Shown here: positions 16,466 through 25,748 of the stretch, piece after piece | Layout of the letters: each line of letters opens with the position of its first letter | How positions within the stretch are numbered: the stretch's first letter is position 1 | Assembly (NCBI RefSeq): GCF_008728195.1 | Contig: NZ_CP031598.1 | Coordinates: 1,550,001 to 1,614,000, forward strand | From: Roseovarius indicus | GTDB lineage: Bacteria; Pseudomonadota; Alphaproteobacteria; Rhodobacterales; Rhodobacteraceae | Length of the DNA stretch: 64,000 nucleotides | Direction: 5' to 3' | Made by a program: the position numbers and the translations under genes | The notes under the pieces: model-generated | What the model was told of the DNA's origin: nothing | The model's input: the letters and a program-made list of their open reading frames with translations, nothing else | Database searches by the model: none

Positions 16466-17311
16466 ATGCAAGACGACACCCCATATCTGAATCAGACGAC
16501 AGGGTTCCTGCTGATCGCGCCGATGGCGGCGCTGCTGGCTGTCCTGTTTCTCTATCCACTGGGCCAGACCCTGTGGCAGAGCTTCAATGATCAAGGCTTC
16601 ACGCTGCGCGCCTATGCCGACCTTCTGGACAGCACGCTTTTCCTGAAGGTCCTGAAGACGACCCTGGTCATCAGCGGCACTGCAACGGTCGTGAGCCTTC
16701 TCCTCGGCTTTCCGGTCGCGCTGCACCTGTCGCGGATGGATGCGCACAAGCGCGTGCCCTACCTCGTCATGGTGATGCTGCCCTTCTGGACGAGCATCCT
16801 GGTCAAGAGTTTCGCGCTGACGGTGCTGCTCGGGTATGACGGGGTGGTGAACACGTTTCTCAGCTGGGTCTTCCAGACCGAGATCCATCTTGCGCTGGTG
16901 TTCAACCGGATCGGCGCGATCCTCGGCATGATCAACTACGTCCTGCCCTTCATGATCGTCTCGATTCTCTCGAGCCTGCTGTCGCAGGATGCAAACCTGG
17001 GGCGCGCCGCAGAAGTCATGGGCGCATCGCGCTTCACCATCTTCCGGCGCATCACGCTGCCGCTGGCACTGCCCGGCGTGATCGCGGGCGTACTGATCAA
17101 CATCACCCTGTCCATCGGCATGTATATCACGCCGGATCTGCTGGGTGGTCGCCAAGATATGATGGTTGCAAACCTCATCGATTTCTACACGCGGCAAACC
17201 CTCGACTGGCCGCTTGCATCGGCCATCGCGATTGTTCTGCTGCTGATTTCCGGAGTCCTCGTCGCGGCGCTCGGAAAGGTGCAGGGCGGCGCAGGCATTG
17301 CGGGGAGGTAA
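16466..17311 (+). CDS. ABC transporter permease 1, spermidine/putrescine (PotB) type
   Basis: A 281-residue inner-membrane protein with about six hydrophobic segments. The cytoplasmic coupling loop that docks on the ATPase is AEVMGASRFTIFRRITLPLA followed by LPGVIAG, matching the EAA pattern of the PotB/PotH branch. It overlaps the next permease by 14 bp, and ATPase and binding protein follow in the same operon. It should form the channel heterodimer with the product of 17298-18113. PotB-type systems carry polyamines, but relatives carry opines, GABA-like compounds and other organic cations, so specificity is open. First gene of the structural part of the operon; 108 bp separate it from the regulator. 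Confidence 0.9.
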   Translation: MQDDTPYLNQTTGFLLIAPMAALLAVLFLYPLGQTLWQSFNDQGFTLRAYADLLDSTLFLKVLKTTLVISGTATVVSLLLGFPVALHLSRMDAHKRVPYLVMVMLPFWTSILVKSFALTVLLGYDGVVNTFLSWVFQTEIHLALVFNRIGAILGMINYVLPFMIVSILSSLLSQDANLGRAAEVMGASRFTIFRRITLPLALPGVIAGVLINITLSIGMYITPDLLGGRQDMMVANLIDFYTRQTLDWPLASAIAIVLLLISGVLVAALGKVQGGAGIAGR

Positions 17312-18113
17312 GGGTATGAGCCGTAGAATGAACGCAATGGGAACCCTCGTCGTGCCGGTGCTGGCATGGGTGACCTACATTTTCCTGATGGCGCCGTCGC
17401 TGATCGTTGTTCCGATCTCGTTCGGCTCCGGCACCGAGCTGCAATTTCCCCCGCGCGACCTGTCGGTCGACCTCTACCGCCAGTTCTTCACCGATCCCTC
17501 CTGGTGGGGCGCCCTGACCCAGAGCTTGTTCGTCGCGCTCTGCGTGACCGTGCTGACAACGGCGATCACGGTGCCGGCGGCCTATGCACTGAACCGGGCA
17601 CGCCTGCCGGGAACCGGCCTTTGGAAGGCGCTGGCGATGGGGCCGCTGCTGGTGCCGATGATCGTGCTGGCGCTTGGGCTCTACCTTCAGCTTGCTCCTT
17701 ACGGGATGCTGAACCGGACCGTCACCGTGGTGCTGACCCACTCGATGCTGGCGATCCCCTTCATGATGGTTTCCGTCAGCGCCTCGCTTCGACACCTCGA
17801 TCCAGCCTATGAGCAGGTCTGCCTGATCATGGGGGCGAGCAAGGCGACGATCTTTTTCCGCGTGGTCCTGCCGCAGCTGAAATCCGGAATCGCGGGCGGT
17901 GCGCTCTTCGCGTTCCTGATCTCGCTGGACGAAGTGATCGTCTCCTACTTCATCACCGGTCCCGAAACGGAGACCCTTCCGGTCAAGATGTTCAGCGCGC
18001 TGCGCTGGGAAATCTCTCCGGTCATCGCGGCGGTTTCGACCCTGTTGACGGTGGTTTCCCTGGTCCTGGCGCTGGCAATGATGCGCCTTGAACGCAAGGG
18101 GCAGGCGACATGA
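17298..18113 (+). CDS. ABC transporter permease 2, PotC type
   Basis: A 271-residue membrane protein with about six hydrophobic segments, and the EAA loop CLIMGASKATIFFRVVLPQL then KSGIAGG. The region SLDEVIVSYFITGPETETLP is characteristic of PotC/PotI permeases. It begins inside the end of permease 1 (14-bp overlap), and its stop overlaps the ATPase start by 4 bp, so the three are translationally coupled. It pairs with permease 1 to form the membrane pore of the importer. Confidence 0.9.
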   Translation: MRGGKGMSRRMNAMGTLVVPVLAWVTYIFLMAPSLIVVPISFGSGTELQFPPRDLSVDLYRQFFTDPSWWGALTQSLFVALCVTVLTTAITVPAAYALNRARLPGTGLWKALAMGPLLVPMIVLALGLYLQLAPYGMLNRTVTVVLTHSMLAIPFMMVSVSASLRHLDPAYEQVCLIMGASKATIFFRVVLPQLKSGIAGGALFAFLISLDEVIVSYFITGPETETLPVKMFSALRWEISPVIAAVSTLLTVVSLVLALAMMRLERKGQAT

Positions 18114-19267
18114 CCGTTGCCGCACTGAACGTCAATCCTCCGATGCCGCAAGGAAACGTAAAAAGCATGACTCAAAGTTCGACCGCTTCGGACATGATCC
18201 GCGTCTCAAACCTGACCCGTCGCTATGGAGATTTCGTCGCCCTCGACAGTGTCGACCTCGCCGTGAAGGAAGGCGAATTCGTCACGCTGCTTGGGCCTTC
18301 AGGGTCGGGCAAGTCGACGCTGCTGAACCTGATCTCGGGCATGACCCAGGTCAGCGAGGGGCAGATCGAGATCGACGGGCGCGACGCAACGCATGTGCCG
18401 ACCAACGCGCGCGGTCTGGGCATGGTGTTCCAGAACTACGCGTTGATGCCGCACATGACGGTGTTCGACAACATCGCCTTCCCGCTGCAGGTGCGCAAGG
18501 TGGCCAAGTCGGAGATCGAGACCCGCGTGCGCGAAGTGCTGAGCCTGATCCAGCTTGAGCACGTCGCCGACCGCAAGCCCAAGCAGCTGTCCGGCGGCCA
18601 GCAGCAGCGTATCTCGCTGGCGCGGTGCATCGTCTATCGCCCGCCGATCATCCTGATGGACGAACCTCTCGGCGCGCTCGACAAGAAACTGCGTGAGGAT
18701 ATGCAGCTCGAAATCAAGCGGCTTCACGCCGAACTTGGCGTGACGATCATCTATGTCACGCACGACCAGGAAGAGGCCCTCGCGATGTCCGACCGCATCG
18801 TCTTGATGCGCAACGGCCGGATCGAGCAGCAGGGCAACCCCGAAGACCTCTACTTCAAACCCGAAACGCTGTTCGCGGCCGATTTCCTCGGCTCCTCGAA
18901 CCTGTTCTTCGGCAAGATCGACGCCGCCTCCGGCACCCTGGTCACGGGGGCAGGCAAGCTGCCCTACGAAAACGCGGCCCCCGGCGCGGCCGACACGGGC
19001 GAAGCCGTCCTCATGGTGCGCCCGGAATCCCTGTCCATGGAGGCGAAACAGAATTGGCCCGGTATCGAAGCGGAAGTGCTCGATACCGTGGTTCTGGGTG
19101 GTTTCCAGCGTCACTACCTCCGGGCGGATGACGGGACGCAACTGACGGTTCAGGTTCCGACGAGCCCGAACGCGCAGCGCCCGGAAAGACGCTCCCGCGT
19201 GACCGTCAGCTGGGATTCGTCCGATGCCCGCCTCCTGCCGCCGGATCCGGCCTTCAAATCAGAATGA
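18110..19267 (+). CDS. ABC transporter ATP-binding protein, PotA type
   Basis: A 385-residue ATPase powering the importer from the cytoplasmic side. Motifs are Walker A GPSGSGKST (62-70), signature LSGGQQQRISLARC, Walker B ILMDEPLGALDK, and the switch histidine in YVTHDQEEAL. Residues about 270-385 are the TOBE-like C-terminal regulatory domain of the PotA/MalK group. The start at 18110 overlaps the upstream stop (ATGA); internal Met codons at residues 20 and 29 are closer to the usual PotA N-terminus, so a shorter product is possible. The binding protein gene follows after 32 bp. Confidence 0.92.
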   Translation: MTVAALNVNPPMPQGNVKSMTQSSTASDMIRVSNLTRRYGDFVALDSVDLAVKEGEFVTLLGPSGSGKSTLLNLISGMTQVSEGQIEIDGRDATHVPTNARGLGMVFQNYALMPHMTVFDNIAFPLQVRKVAKSEIETRVREVLSLIQLEHVADRKPKQLSGGQQQRISLARCIVYRPPIILMDEPLGALDKKLREDMQLEIKRLHAELGVTIIYVTHDQEEALAMSDRIVLMRNGRIEQQGNPEDLYFKPETLFAADFLGSSNLFFGKIDAASGTLVTGAGKLPYENAAPGAADTGEAVLMVRPESLSMEAKQNWPGIEAEVLDTVVLGGFQRHYLRADDGTQLTVQVPTSPNAQRPERRSRVTVSWDSSDARLLPPDPAFKSE

Positions 19268-19299
19268 AAAACTGAAGTTCAACAAGGAAAGGAAAATTC

Positions 19300-20361
19300 A
19301 TGTCGAAACTTCTTAAGCCCTCCCGCCGCGCGGTTCTGCACGGTCTGTCAACCGGGGCAATGGCGCTGGCCGCTCCGGCCGTTTTCACCGGCCGTGCCTT
19401 CGCACAGGACAGCAAGATCACCGTAACCTCGTGGGGCGGCAGCTACCACGAGATGGTGCAGACCAACTTCGTCGAGCCGTTCACGGCCGAGACGGGTATC
19501 GAGGTGCAGCTGGTCGACAATGGCGACATGGCAAAGGTCAAGGCGCAGGTTCTGAGCAACTCCGTGACCTGGGACGTGATCGACGCGCCGGCCGCTTTCG
19601 CAACCTCCGGTGCCAAGCAGGACCTCTGGGAAGAGCTCGACCCCGAGCTGGTCAACATGTCCGGCCTGGTCGAAGCGCCGAACCCCTATTACATGCCGCT
19701 CTACCTCTACAGCGGCGGTCTTCTCTGGAACACCGAACGTCACCCCGACGGCCAGCACCCGGTCGATTTCGCGGGCTTCTACGATGTCGAGCAATTCCCG
19801 GGACGCCGCTGCATGCGGTCGCTGGCACCTGAAACTCTGGAAGCGGCGCTTGTCGCGGACGGCGTGGCGCCGGAAGACCTCTACCCGCTGGACGTCGAGC
19901 GCGCCTTCGCCAAGCTTGACGAGCTGAAGCCGCATGTCTCGACCTTTGCCAGCTCGACCCCGGAACAGGTGTCGTCGGTCACCCAGAACGAGGCGGACTT
20001 CTCCTACAGCTACTACAACCGCGTGAACTCTGCGCGGCAGGGCGGCGCGGCGCTGGACTTCTCGTTCGACCAGACGAACAACTCGCTCGACTTCTTCGCC
20101 ATCCCGAAAGGCTCGCCCAACAAGGAAGCCGCCATGCGGTTCATTGAATTCTGCATGCGCCCCGAACAACAGAAGGCATGGTCGCTTGCGGGCTTCTACG
20201 TGCCGAACCGTATGTCGGTGCTGGAAGAAATCCGGAACAGCGATCAAGGCGGCTACCTGCCGGATCTCGGCAACGGCCGCAATGTCGTTATCGACCCAGC
20301 TTGGTGGGGCGACAACTACGACGCCGTTCAGCGCCGGTACGCCGAGTGGATGATCAGCTAA
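19300..20361 (+). CDS. Periplasmic solute-binding protein of the PotD family, Tat-exported
   Basis: A 353-residue binding protein. The signal peptide holds a twin-arginine motif, SRRAVL at 8-13, then a hydrophobic stretch and cleavage near AFAQD (residues 33-37), so export by the Tat route is likely. The mature start KITVTSWGGSYHEM and the later DVIDAPAAFA and FFAIPKGSPNKEAA segments are typical of the SBP_bac_8/PotD group. AAGGAAAGGAAA precedes the ATG. It delivers substrate to the permeases encoded upstream. Tat export suggests folding before transport and does not reveal the ligand. Confidence 0.88.
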   Translation: MSKLLKPSRRAVLHGLSTGAMALAAPAVFTGRAFAQDSKITVTSWGGSYHEMVQTNFVEPFTAETGIEVQLVDNGDMAKVKAQVLSNSVTWDVIDAPAAFATSGAKQDLWEELDPELVNMSGLVEAPNPYYMPLYLYSGGLLWNTERHPDGQHPVDFAGFYDVEQFPGRRCMRSLAPETLEAALVADGVAPEDLYPLDVERAFAKLDELKPHVSTFASSTPEQVSSVTQNEADFSYSYYNRVNSARQGGAALDFSFDQTNNSLDFFAIPKGSPNKEAAMRFIEFCMRPEQQKAWSLAGFYVPNRMSVLEEIRNSDQGGYLPDLGNGRNVVIDPAWWGDNYDAVQRRYAEWMIS

Positions 20362-20377
20362 ACACCTTTTGATCGGA

Positions 20378-21838
20378 ATGACGCGGATGTTGGACACGAC
20401 CGATTTTTTGACCTCGCTGCAAACCGTGGTGGGCGAAGCCCACGTCCTCACGGCAGACGACCAGGTCGCGGGTTTTCTCATCGACGTGCGGAGGCGTTAC
20501 GAAGGCGACGCTCTCTGCATCGTCGAGCCCGGCTCGACCGCAGAGGTAAGCGACGTGGTTCGGTTGTGTGCCCGGCACCGTATCCCGATCACCCCCATCG
20601 GCGGCAATACCGGCCTTGTCGGTAGTGCCGCCGTTGTGGCAAGAAAATCCGAAAGCGGAGAGATCATTAAGGGCATCGGCCTGTCGATGCGCCGGATGAA
20701 CAGGATCCGCGAGATTTCTCCGTTGGCGGAAACCATCACCGTCGAGGCGGGTTGCGTTCTTCAATCCATTCAGGACGCGGCCGAGGCAGAAGACATGCAG
20801 TTTCCCCTCAGCCTCAGCGCCGAGGGGAGCTGCCAGATCGGCGGGAACATCGCCACGAACGCGGGCGGCACGGCCGCGCTGCGCTTCGGGGTCACGCGCA
20901 ATCTGGTTCTCGGGCTGGAAGTGGTGCTGCCTTCGGGCGAAATCATCAGCAGGCTGTCCGGCCTGCGCAAGAACAATACCGGGTATGACCTCAAGCAGCT
21001 TTTCATCGGCTCGGAGGGCACGCTCGGAATTATCACTGCCGCAGTTCTGCGCATTTTCCCGCGGCCGCTAAGCCGCGAAACGGCGCTGGTCGCGGTCGAC
21101 TCGGTCGACGCCGGTCTCAAGATCCTTCGACGGATGAAGGCGGCATTCGGCGAGCGCGTCACCGCAGCCGAGATCACCGAAGCCGACTACATGCGCCTTG
21201 TACTGGAGCAGATGCAGGGCACGCGGCTTCCGTTCGAGGCCCTGCCAACATGGTCCTTGCTGCTCGAGGTTTCCGACACGCGCGAAGACACCGATCTTGC
21301 AGCCTTGATGCAGGAGACGCTGGTCAAGGCGCTGGAAGACGAACTGGCGCAGGACGTTGTCATCGCCCAGAACGACCGCCAGGCAGAGGAGTTCTGGTTC
21401 CTCCGCCACGCGGTGTCCGACGCGATCCGCCATTCCGGGCCGAACATGTCGCATGACAGCTCAGTGCCGCTGATGTGTCAGGAGGATTACGTCGAGATGA
21501 CCCGAGAGCGGATCCTCGAGGCGTTCCCGGACTCGCGCCCGCTCTACGTCGGCCACCTCGGCGACGGCAACATGCACCTCGTGGTGCTCTTCGCCCAGGG
21601 CAGGTTCCCCCATCCCGATGACTACAACAAGGTTTCGGGCGAACTGGACCAGATCATCGACGACGTCGTCTCGGAACTGCAGGGCGGTGTCACCGCGGAA
21701 CACGGGATCGGTCTGAGTTACCGCGCGCGACTTGCCCGGGCCGTCGGCCCCGAAGAGATTGCTATCATGCGCGGGATCAAGCGGGTCTTCGATCCGGATA
21801 ACATCATGAATCCAGGCAAACTCTTTCTCGGTGACTGA
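20378..21838 (+). CDS. FAD-linked oxidase, GlcD/D-lactate/D-2-hydroxyglutarate dehydrogenase family
   Basis: A 486-residue flavoprotein starting at ATG 20378 (a second Met follows three codons later). The PCMH-type FAD site is seen in ITPIGGNTGLVGSAA, and the second FAD strand in GGNIATNAGGTAALRFGVTR. The C-terminal oxidase domain carries YVGHLGDGNMHLVVLF and GGVTAEHGIGLSYR. These proteins oxidise D-2-hydroxy acids to 2-keto acids and pass electrons on. It follows the binding protein by 16 bp and overlaps the FMN oxidase by 8 bp, which makes it part of the importer operon. Together the two oxidases could convert both enantiomers of one 2-hydroxy acid. Confidence 0.88.
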   Translation: MTRMLDTTDFLTSLQTVVGEAHVLTADDQVAGFLIDVRRRYEGDALCIVEPGSTAEVSDVVRLCARHRIPITPIGGNTGLVGSAAVVARKSESGEIIKGIGLSMRRMNRIREISPLAETITVEAGCVLQSIQDAAEAEDMQFPLSLSAEGSCQIGGNIATNAGGTAALRFGVTRNLVLGLEVVLPSGEIISRLSGLRKNNTGYDLKQLFIGSEGTLGIITAAVLRIFPRPLSRETALVAVDSVDAGLKILRRMKAAFGERVTAAEITEADYMRLVLEQMQGTRLPFEALPTWSLLLEVSDTREDTDLAALMQETLVKALEDELAQDVVIAQNDRQAEEFWFLRHAVSDAIRHSGPNMSHDSSVPLMCQEDYVEMTRERILEAFPDSRPLYVGHLGDGNMHLVVLFAQGRFPHPDDYNKVSGELDQIIDDVVSELQGGVTAEHGIGLSYRARLARAVGPEEIAIMRGIKRVFDPDNIMNPGKLFLGD

Positions 21839-23003
21839 CCGGAAAACGACGTCCTTTCTGGATTGCCGGGAAGCGCGGGCACAGGCCCGGCGGCGCCTGC
21901 CACGGGGTGTTTTCGAATACATCGATCGGGGGACCGAAGCTGAGACGGCCATGTCTCACAACCGCGCGCGGTTCGACGCGCTGCGCGTGGTGCCCCGGGT
22001 TCTTACTGGCGGGGCGGCGCGTGATCTGTCGGCGGATTACCTGGGAACGCACCGAGAGCTCCCCTTCATCATGGCGCCCACTGCCTTTTCGGGCATGGTC
22101 CGCCACAGGGGCGACATCGCGCTCAGCCGGGCCGCGCGCAGCCTCGGCCTGCCGTTCTGCGTCGCCACCGAAGGCCTTCTATCGATAGACGAAATTGCCG
22201 CGGCTTCCCCTGCCGAGCATTGGTTTCAGATCTACCTCTGGACAGGCGAGGAAAACTGGCGGCCATTGCTGGCACGAGCCCGGGATGCAGGCGTCGAAAT
22301 ACTGGTGATGACGATCGACACACCAGTATATCCCAAGCGGACATTCAACCAGCACAACGGCTTCGGTCTGCCGCTGCGATACGGGCCGCGCAACATTGCC
22401 GATGTGCTGTCACGCCCCCTATGGGCCGCGGACGTTCTCGGGCGCGCCTTGGTCAGAGGTGGCTTGCCACGGTTCGCCCATCACCCCCGCGCCGCGGAGG
22501 CAACCATTACCGGGCGTGATGTGCCGCCGATGACCCACCAGGCAGGTCTGAACTGGGATCACGTGGCCAAGGTCCGCGCGGCCTGGAAGGGAAAGCTACT
22601 TCTGAAGGGAATCCTACACCCCGACGATGCCCGGCGCGCGGTTTCCGAAGGGGCCGACGGGGTCATCGTGTCAAGCCATGGCATGCGAAACCTCGACATT
22701 TCCGTCGCGCCGCTCGACATGCTGCCCGCGCTGCGGAAGGCCCTGGGCGACAAGACGACACTCCTTGCCGATAGCGGGGTGCAGCGGGGCAGCGATGTCT
22801 TCAAGCTGCTCCATGCGGACGCGGATGCCGTCCTGTTGGGGCGGGCGATGCTCTATGGCCTGGCAAGTGGCGGGCAGGCCGGTGTGCAGGCGATGGTTGA
22901 TATCCTTGCCGACGAACTGGACCGAACCATGGCGATGTGCGGATGCCGAACGCTCGCAGACATTCGCCAAGCTTCCGTCGAACGCGATTACATTGGCAAA
23001 TAA
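21831..23003 (+). CDS. FMN-dependent alpha-hydroxy-acid dehydrogenase (LldD/mandelate dehydrogenase family)
   Basis: A 390-residue TIM-barrel flavoenzyme with a GTG start at 21831, overlapping the previous stop. Catalytic features are LLLKGILHPDDA (active lysine), VIVSSHGMRNLD (base His and substrate Arg) and LADSGVQRGSDVFKLLHADA (FMN phosphate). The usual GGR after the histidine reads GMR, a small departure. Members oxidise L-2-hydroxy acids such as L-lactate or L-mandelate at the membrane or in the cytoplasm. Being the last gene of the importer operon and paired with a D-specific GlcD-like oxidase, it suggests a pathway intermediate that is a 2-hydroxy acid. Confidence 0.88.
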   Translation: MTDRKTTSFLDCREARAQARRRLPRGVFEYIDRGTEAETAMSHNRARFDALRVVPRVLTGGAARDLSADYLGTHRELPFIMAPTAFSGMVRHRGDIALSRAARSLGLPFCVATEGLLSIDEIAAASPAEHWFQIYLWTGEENWRPLLARARDAGVEILVMTIDTPVYPKRTFNQHNGFGLPLRYGPRNIADVLSRPLWAADVLGRALVRGGLPRFAHHPRAAEATITGRDVPPMTHQAGLNWDHVAKVRAAWKGKLLLKGILHPDDARRAVSEGADGVIVSSHGMRNLDISVAPLDMLPALRKALGDKTTLLADSGVQRGSDVFKLLHADADAVLLGRAMLYGLASGGQAGVQAMVDILADELDRTMAMCGCRTLADIRQASVERDYIGK

Positions 23004-23235
23004 GGCCCGGCGGGGCGTGTCACGTCCGACAGTGGCGCGGCCTTGCCTGGGTGCCCATGCCCGTCGCTCTGGCCTTGTCCTCCGACAGATCCTCCCGTCC
23101 GCGTTCCGGCCGAAAAACCCCGAAAGATCATAACTTTTGGCACGTTCTGAGCCAACTCAATTGAATGTTCCTTATACCTTCCCCACTGCTAGCATCCCTC
23201 CGAAACTCAAGAAGACAAGTTTGGAGAAACCCCCC

Positions 23236-24647
23236 ATGCAGAATGAAGCCGTGACGTCGCAAATTGACAGGCTGCAGATTCCCCTGCCGGACAAGGCATT
23301 CATCGGTGGCGCATGGGTTTCGGCCAGATCAGGCAAGACCTTGCCCTGTATATTCCCCGGCACCGGCGAAACCATCGGCACCGTCGCCGATTGCGATGCC
23401 GCGGATGTCGATGACGCCGTCAAGAGCGCCCGCGCCGCCTTCGAGGCCGGCACATGGTCGCGCATGGCCCCGCAGGACCGGCGCCGCATCATGCTCCGGT
23501 TCTCCGAGCTGATCCTCGAAAACCGCGATGATCTCGCCCTGCTCGAAACCCTGAACGTGGGCAAGCCGCTCGTCAACGCCACCAATGGCGACATTCCCTC
23601 CGCCGCAGGCTGCGTCGCCTGGTTCGGCGAGGCGATCGACAAGATCTACGGCGAGGTTGGCCCCACCGACGACTCGATGCTTGCCATCGCAGTGCGCGAG
23701 CCCGTCGGCGTCGTGGGCGCCGTGGTGCCTTGGAACTTCCCGCTCTCCATGCCGCGTGGAAATTCGCACCGGCGCTCGCCGCCGGCAACTCGGTCACCCT
23801 CAAACCGGCCGAGCAATCCCCCTACACCGCGCTGCGCATTGCCGAACTGGCCGTCGAAGCCGGCATTCCCGCGGGCGTCTTCAACGTCCTCTCCGGATAC
23901 GGTGAAACCGCAGGGCAGGCGCTTGGCCGCCACATGGATGTCGATTGCCTGGCCTTCACGGGCTCGACCGCCGTCGGCCGGATGTTCCAGGTCTATGCCG
24001 GCCAAAGCAACGGCAAGCGCGTCAGCCTCGAACTCGGCGGCAAGTCGCCCCAGGTCGTCCTCGCCGACGCCGATCTCGATGCCGCCGCCGCCGGCGTCGC
24101 GGCGGGCATCTTCTCCAACGCGGGCCAGGTCTGCAACGCGGGCTCCCGCGTCGTGGTCCAGGACGGCATCAAGGACAAGCTCCTTGAAAAGGTGGTCGAG
24201 AAAGCCCGCGAGATCGTCGTGGGCGACCCGTTCGACGCGGCCACCAAGATGGGCCCGCTGGTTAGTGCCGAACAGTACGAGCGTGTCCTGAGCTATATGG
24301 AGACCGGCCTCGAACAGGGCGCAACCATCGCGACAGGCGGCGGCAAGCTCAACGAGGAAACCGGGGGCTACTACGTGGCGCCGACGATCTTCGACAACGT
24401 CAACAACGACATGCGCATCGCCCGGGAAGAAATCTTCGGGCCGGTCCTCTCGGTGATTTCGGTGAAGGATGCCGAAGAGGCCGTGAAGGTCCCCAAAGAC
24501 ACCGATTTCGGCATGATGCCGCGCAAGTCTTTCCACGACGCCAAGCATCTCTTTCCGCAGTCGATCTTCAGCGAGATGTTGCTCGAAACACTCAAGTCAT
24601 CGGTGGACGATGCTGTCCTGAGGTGTCCATTGCGTCGGCCGGTGTGA
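23236..24647 (+). pseudogene. Aldehyde dehydrogenase pseudogene: one-base deletion and replaced C-terminus
   Basis: From ATG 23236 (GGAGA ribosome site) the frame is a good ALDH up to VVPWNFPLSM. At about 23750 one G of an expected ATGGCCGCG is missing, and the ALDH continues in the next frame: AAWKFAPALAAGNSVTLKPA, GSTAVGRMF, LELGGKSPQVV, GQVCNAGSR with the catalytic Cys, and EEIFGPVLSV. At about 24505 the homology stops (KVPKDTDFGM) and an unrelated tail runs to TGA 24645. The last 80 or so ALDH residues, including the PFGGxKxSG end, are absent. It was similar to the ALDH at 14049. A sequencing error could explain the frameshift but not the lost C-terminus. Confidence 0.8.
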
Positions 24648-24728
24648 TATGCCGGTGAAAAGAATGAAAAATTGCAACTGTTGTCCGCCTGGCCAGGTTG
24701 TCCTGATATGGCTCTTGGACAAGACATG

Positions 24729-25748
24729 TCACACCATCGCGATCGGTGTCACCGGCGAGCCCACCGAACCTGGCAGGCGCAATGGCGGGGCTGTAAGGAA
24801 GAAGGCTGAACGTTGGTTTTCACTCAGCCATGCGGCAAGTTCCCCGAAATGCCACAACTCACCAAGGTGGATGCCGAGTTTGAAAAGACAGTGGTTGTGC
24901 AACGGCAACGCCGGGAAACGTTCTTCATCTGGCACACGCGATGGGTAGGCCTCAACTGCGAAATTGTCTGCACAGATAGCCACGATACCACTGTCAGTGA
25001 CCCAGTTGAGCAGCCGCTCATCCCTGCCGTCAAGCACGGCGCAGGCATTGGCCAGAACCTCTCCGTCTGGCTGTTTGTTCATCGACAGAACAAGGTCGGC
25101 AAAGCCAGTGTTGAGGCAAAGAAAGTCCCCTGATTCCACCTCGACATCCATGCCGTCCATGGCTTTCATGAGGGCGTCGTAGTCGATCAGTTTACGATCG
25201 CGTCCGTAAGCTCTCTCAAGGTCGACCATCACGCCGCGACCCTGCACACCACAGGCCGCCAGGTTCTCGATGCCGAGGGCCGCGGCTCCGTGATCGTCCC
25301 CCTCATCGGGCCCGACGATATCGCTACCGCCGCGATAACCGTTGTAATAGACCTTCTCGGCCACACCGTCGCCGTCGGCATCAAATCGCATGCCGACGTG
25401 AGCAAGTGCATCCCATTGCGTTGAATACTGGGTGTACAGCGTTACCGCGTCATCGGATATTACGTCGCAATAACAAGGTGAAACGCCCGATAGATCGAAG
25501 TTGAAATTATGACCGTCCCCTCGTTTTTCATGGTGGAAGACGGGTTCCTTGCGGAGGGGGAAAAGCACGTTGCCGCCCGGATAGTCCAGTGGAAGCGACA
25601 GGCAGAATGACCGCCCTTCGCGGATCTCGCGGGCACCGCGCAGCCGCGCCTCGGGCGTGAGCAGATTCATCCGGCCGATCTGATCATCCGGGCCGAAATC
25701 CCCCCAGTTTGATCCTTCGGGCCGGTTTTTCCAGCGTTGTTCTGTCAT
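24729..25748 (-). CDS. Cyclase-family (PF04199, kynurenine-formamidase-like) metal hydrolase
   Basis: A 339-residue protein of the cyclase superfamily. The metal site is seen as QWDALAHVGMRFD (111-123), the variant of HxGTHxDxP common in the longer bacterial cyclases, together with GRGVMVDLERA and the late LHNHCLFKLGIHLGELWHF. Relatives hydrolyse N-formylkynurenine, lactones, cyclic imides or ring ketones such as 2-hydroxy-cyclohexanedione-like intermediates. Its ATG overlaps the upstream reductase stop by 4 bp. It is the last gene of the nine-gene minus-strand operon that starts at 32690. Ring opening or hydrolysis of a pathway intermediate is the likely role; the substrate is unknown. Confidence 0.8.
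   Translation of the reverse strand: MTEQRWKNRPEGSNWGDFGPDDQIGRMNLLTPEARLRGAREIREGRSFCLSLPLDYPGGNVLFPLRKEPVFHHEKRGDGHNFNFDLSGVSPCYCDVISDDAVTLYTQYSTQWDALAHVGMRFDADGDGVAEKVYYNGYRGGSDIVGPDEGDDHGAAALGIENLAACGVQGRGVMVDLERAYGRDRKLIDYDALMKAMDGMDVEVESGDFLCLNTGFADLVLSMNKQPDGEVLANACAVLDGRDERLLNWVTDSGIVAICADNFAVEAYPSRVPDEERFPALPLHNHCLFKLGIHLGELWHFGELAAWLSENQRSAFFLTAPPLRLPGSVGSPVTPIAMV

Noticed and set aside
24505..24647. Separate small gene in the tail of the ALDH pseudogene
   Set aside because: The in-frame ATG has no ribosome site of its own and the 40-odd residues were not recognised; kept as part of the pseudogene.
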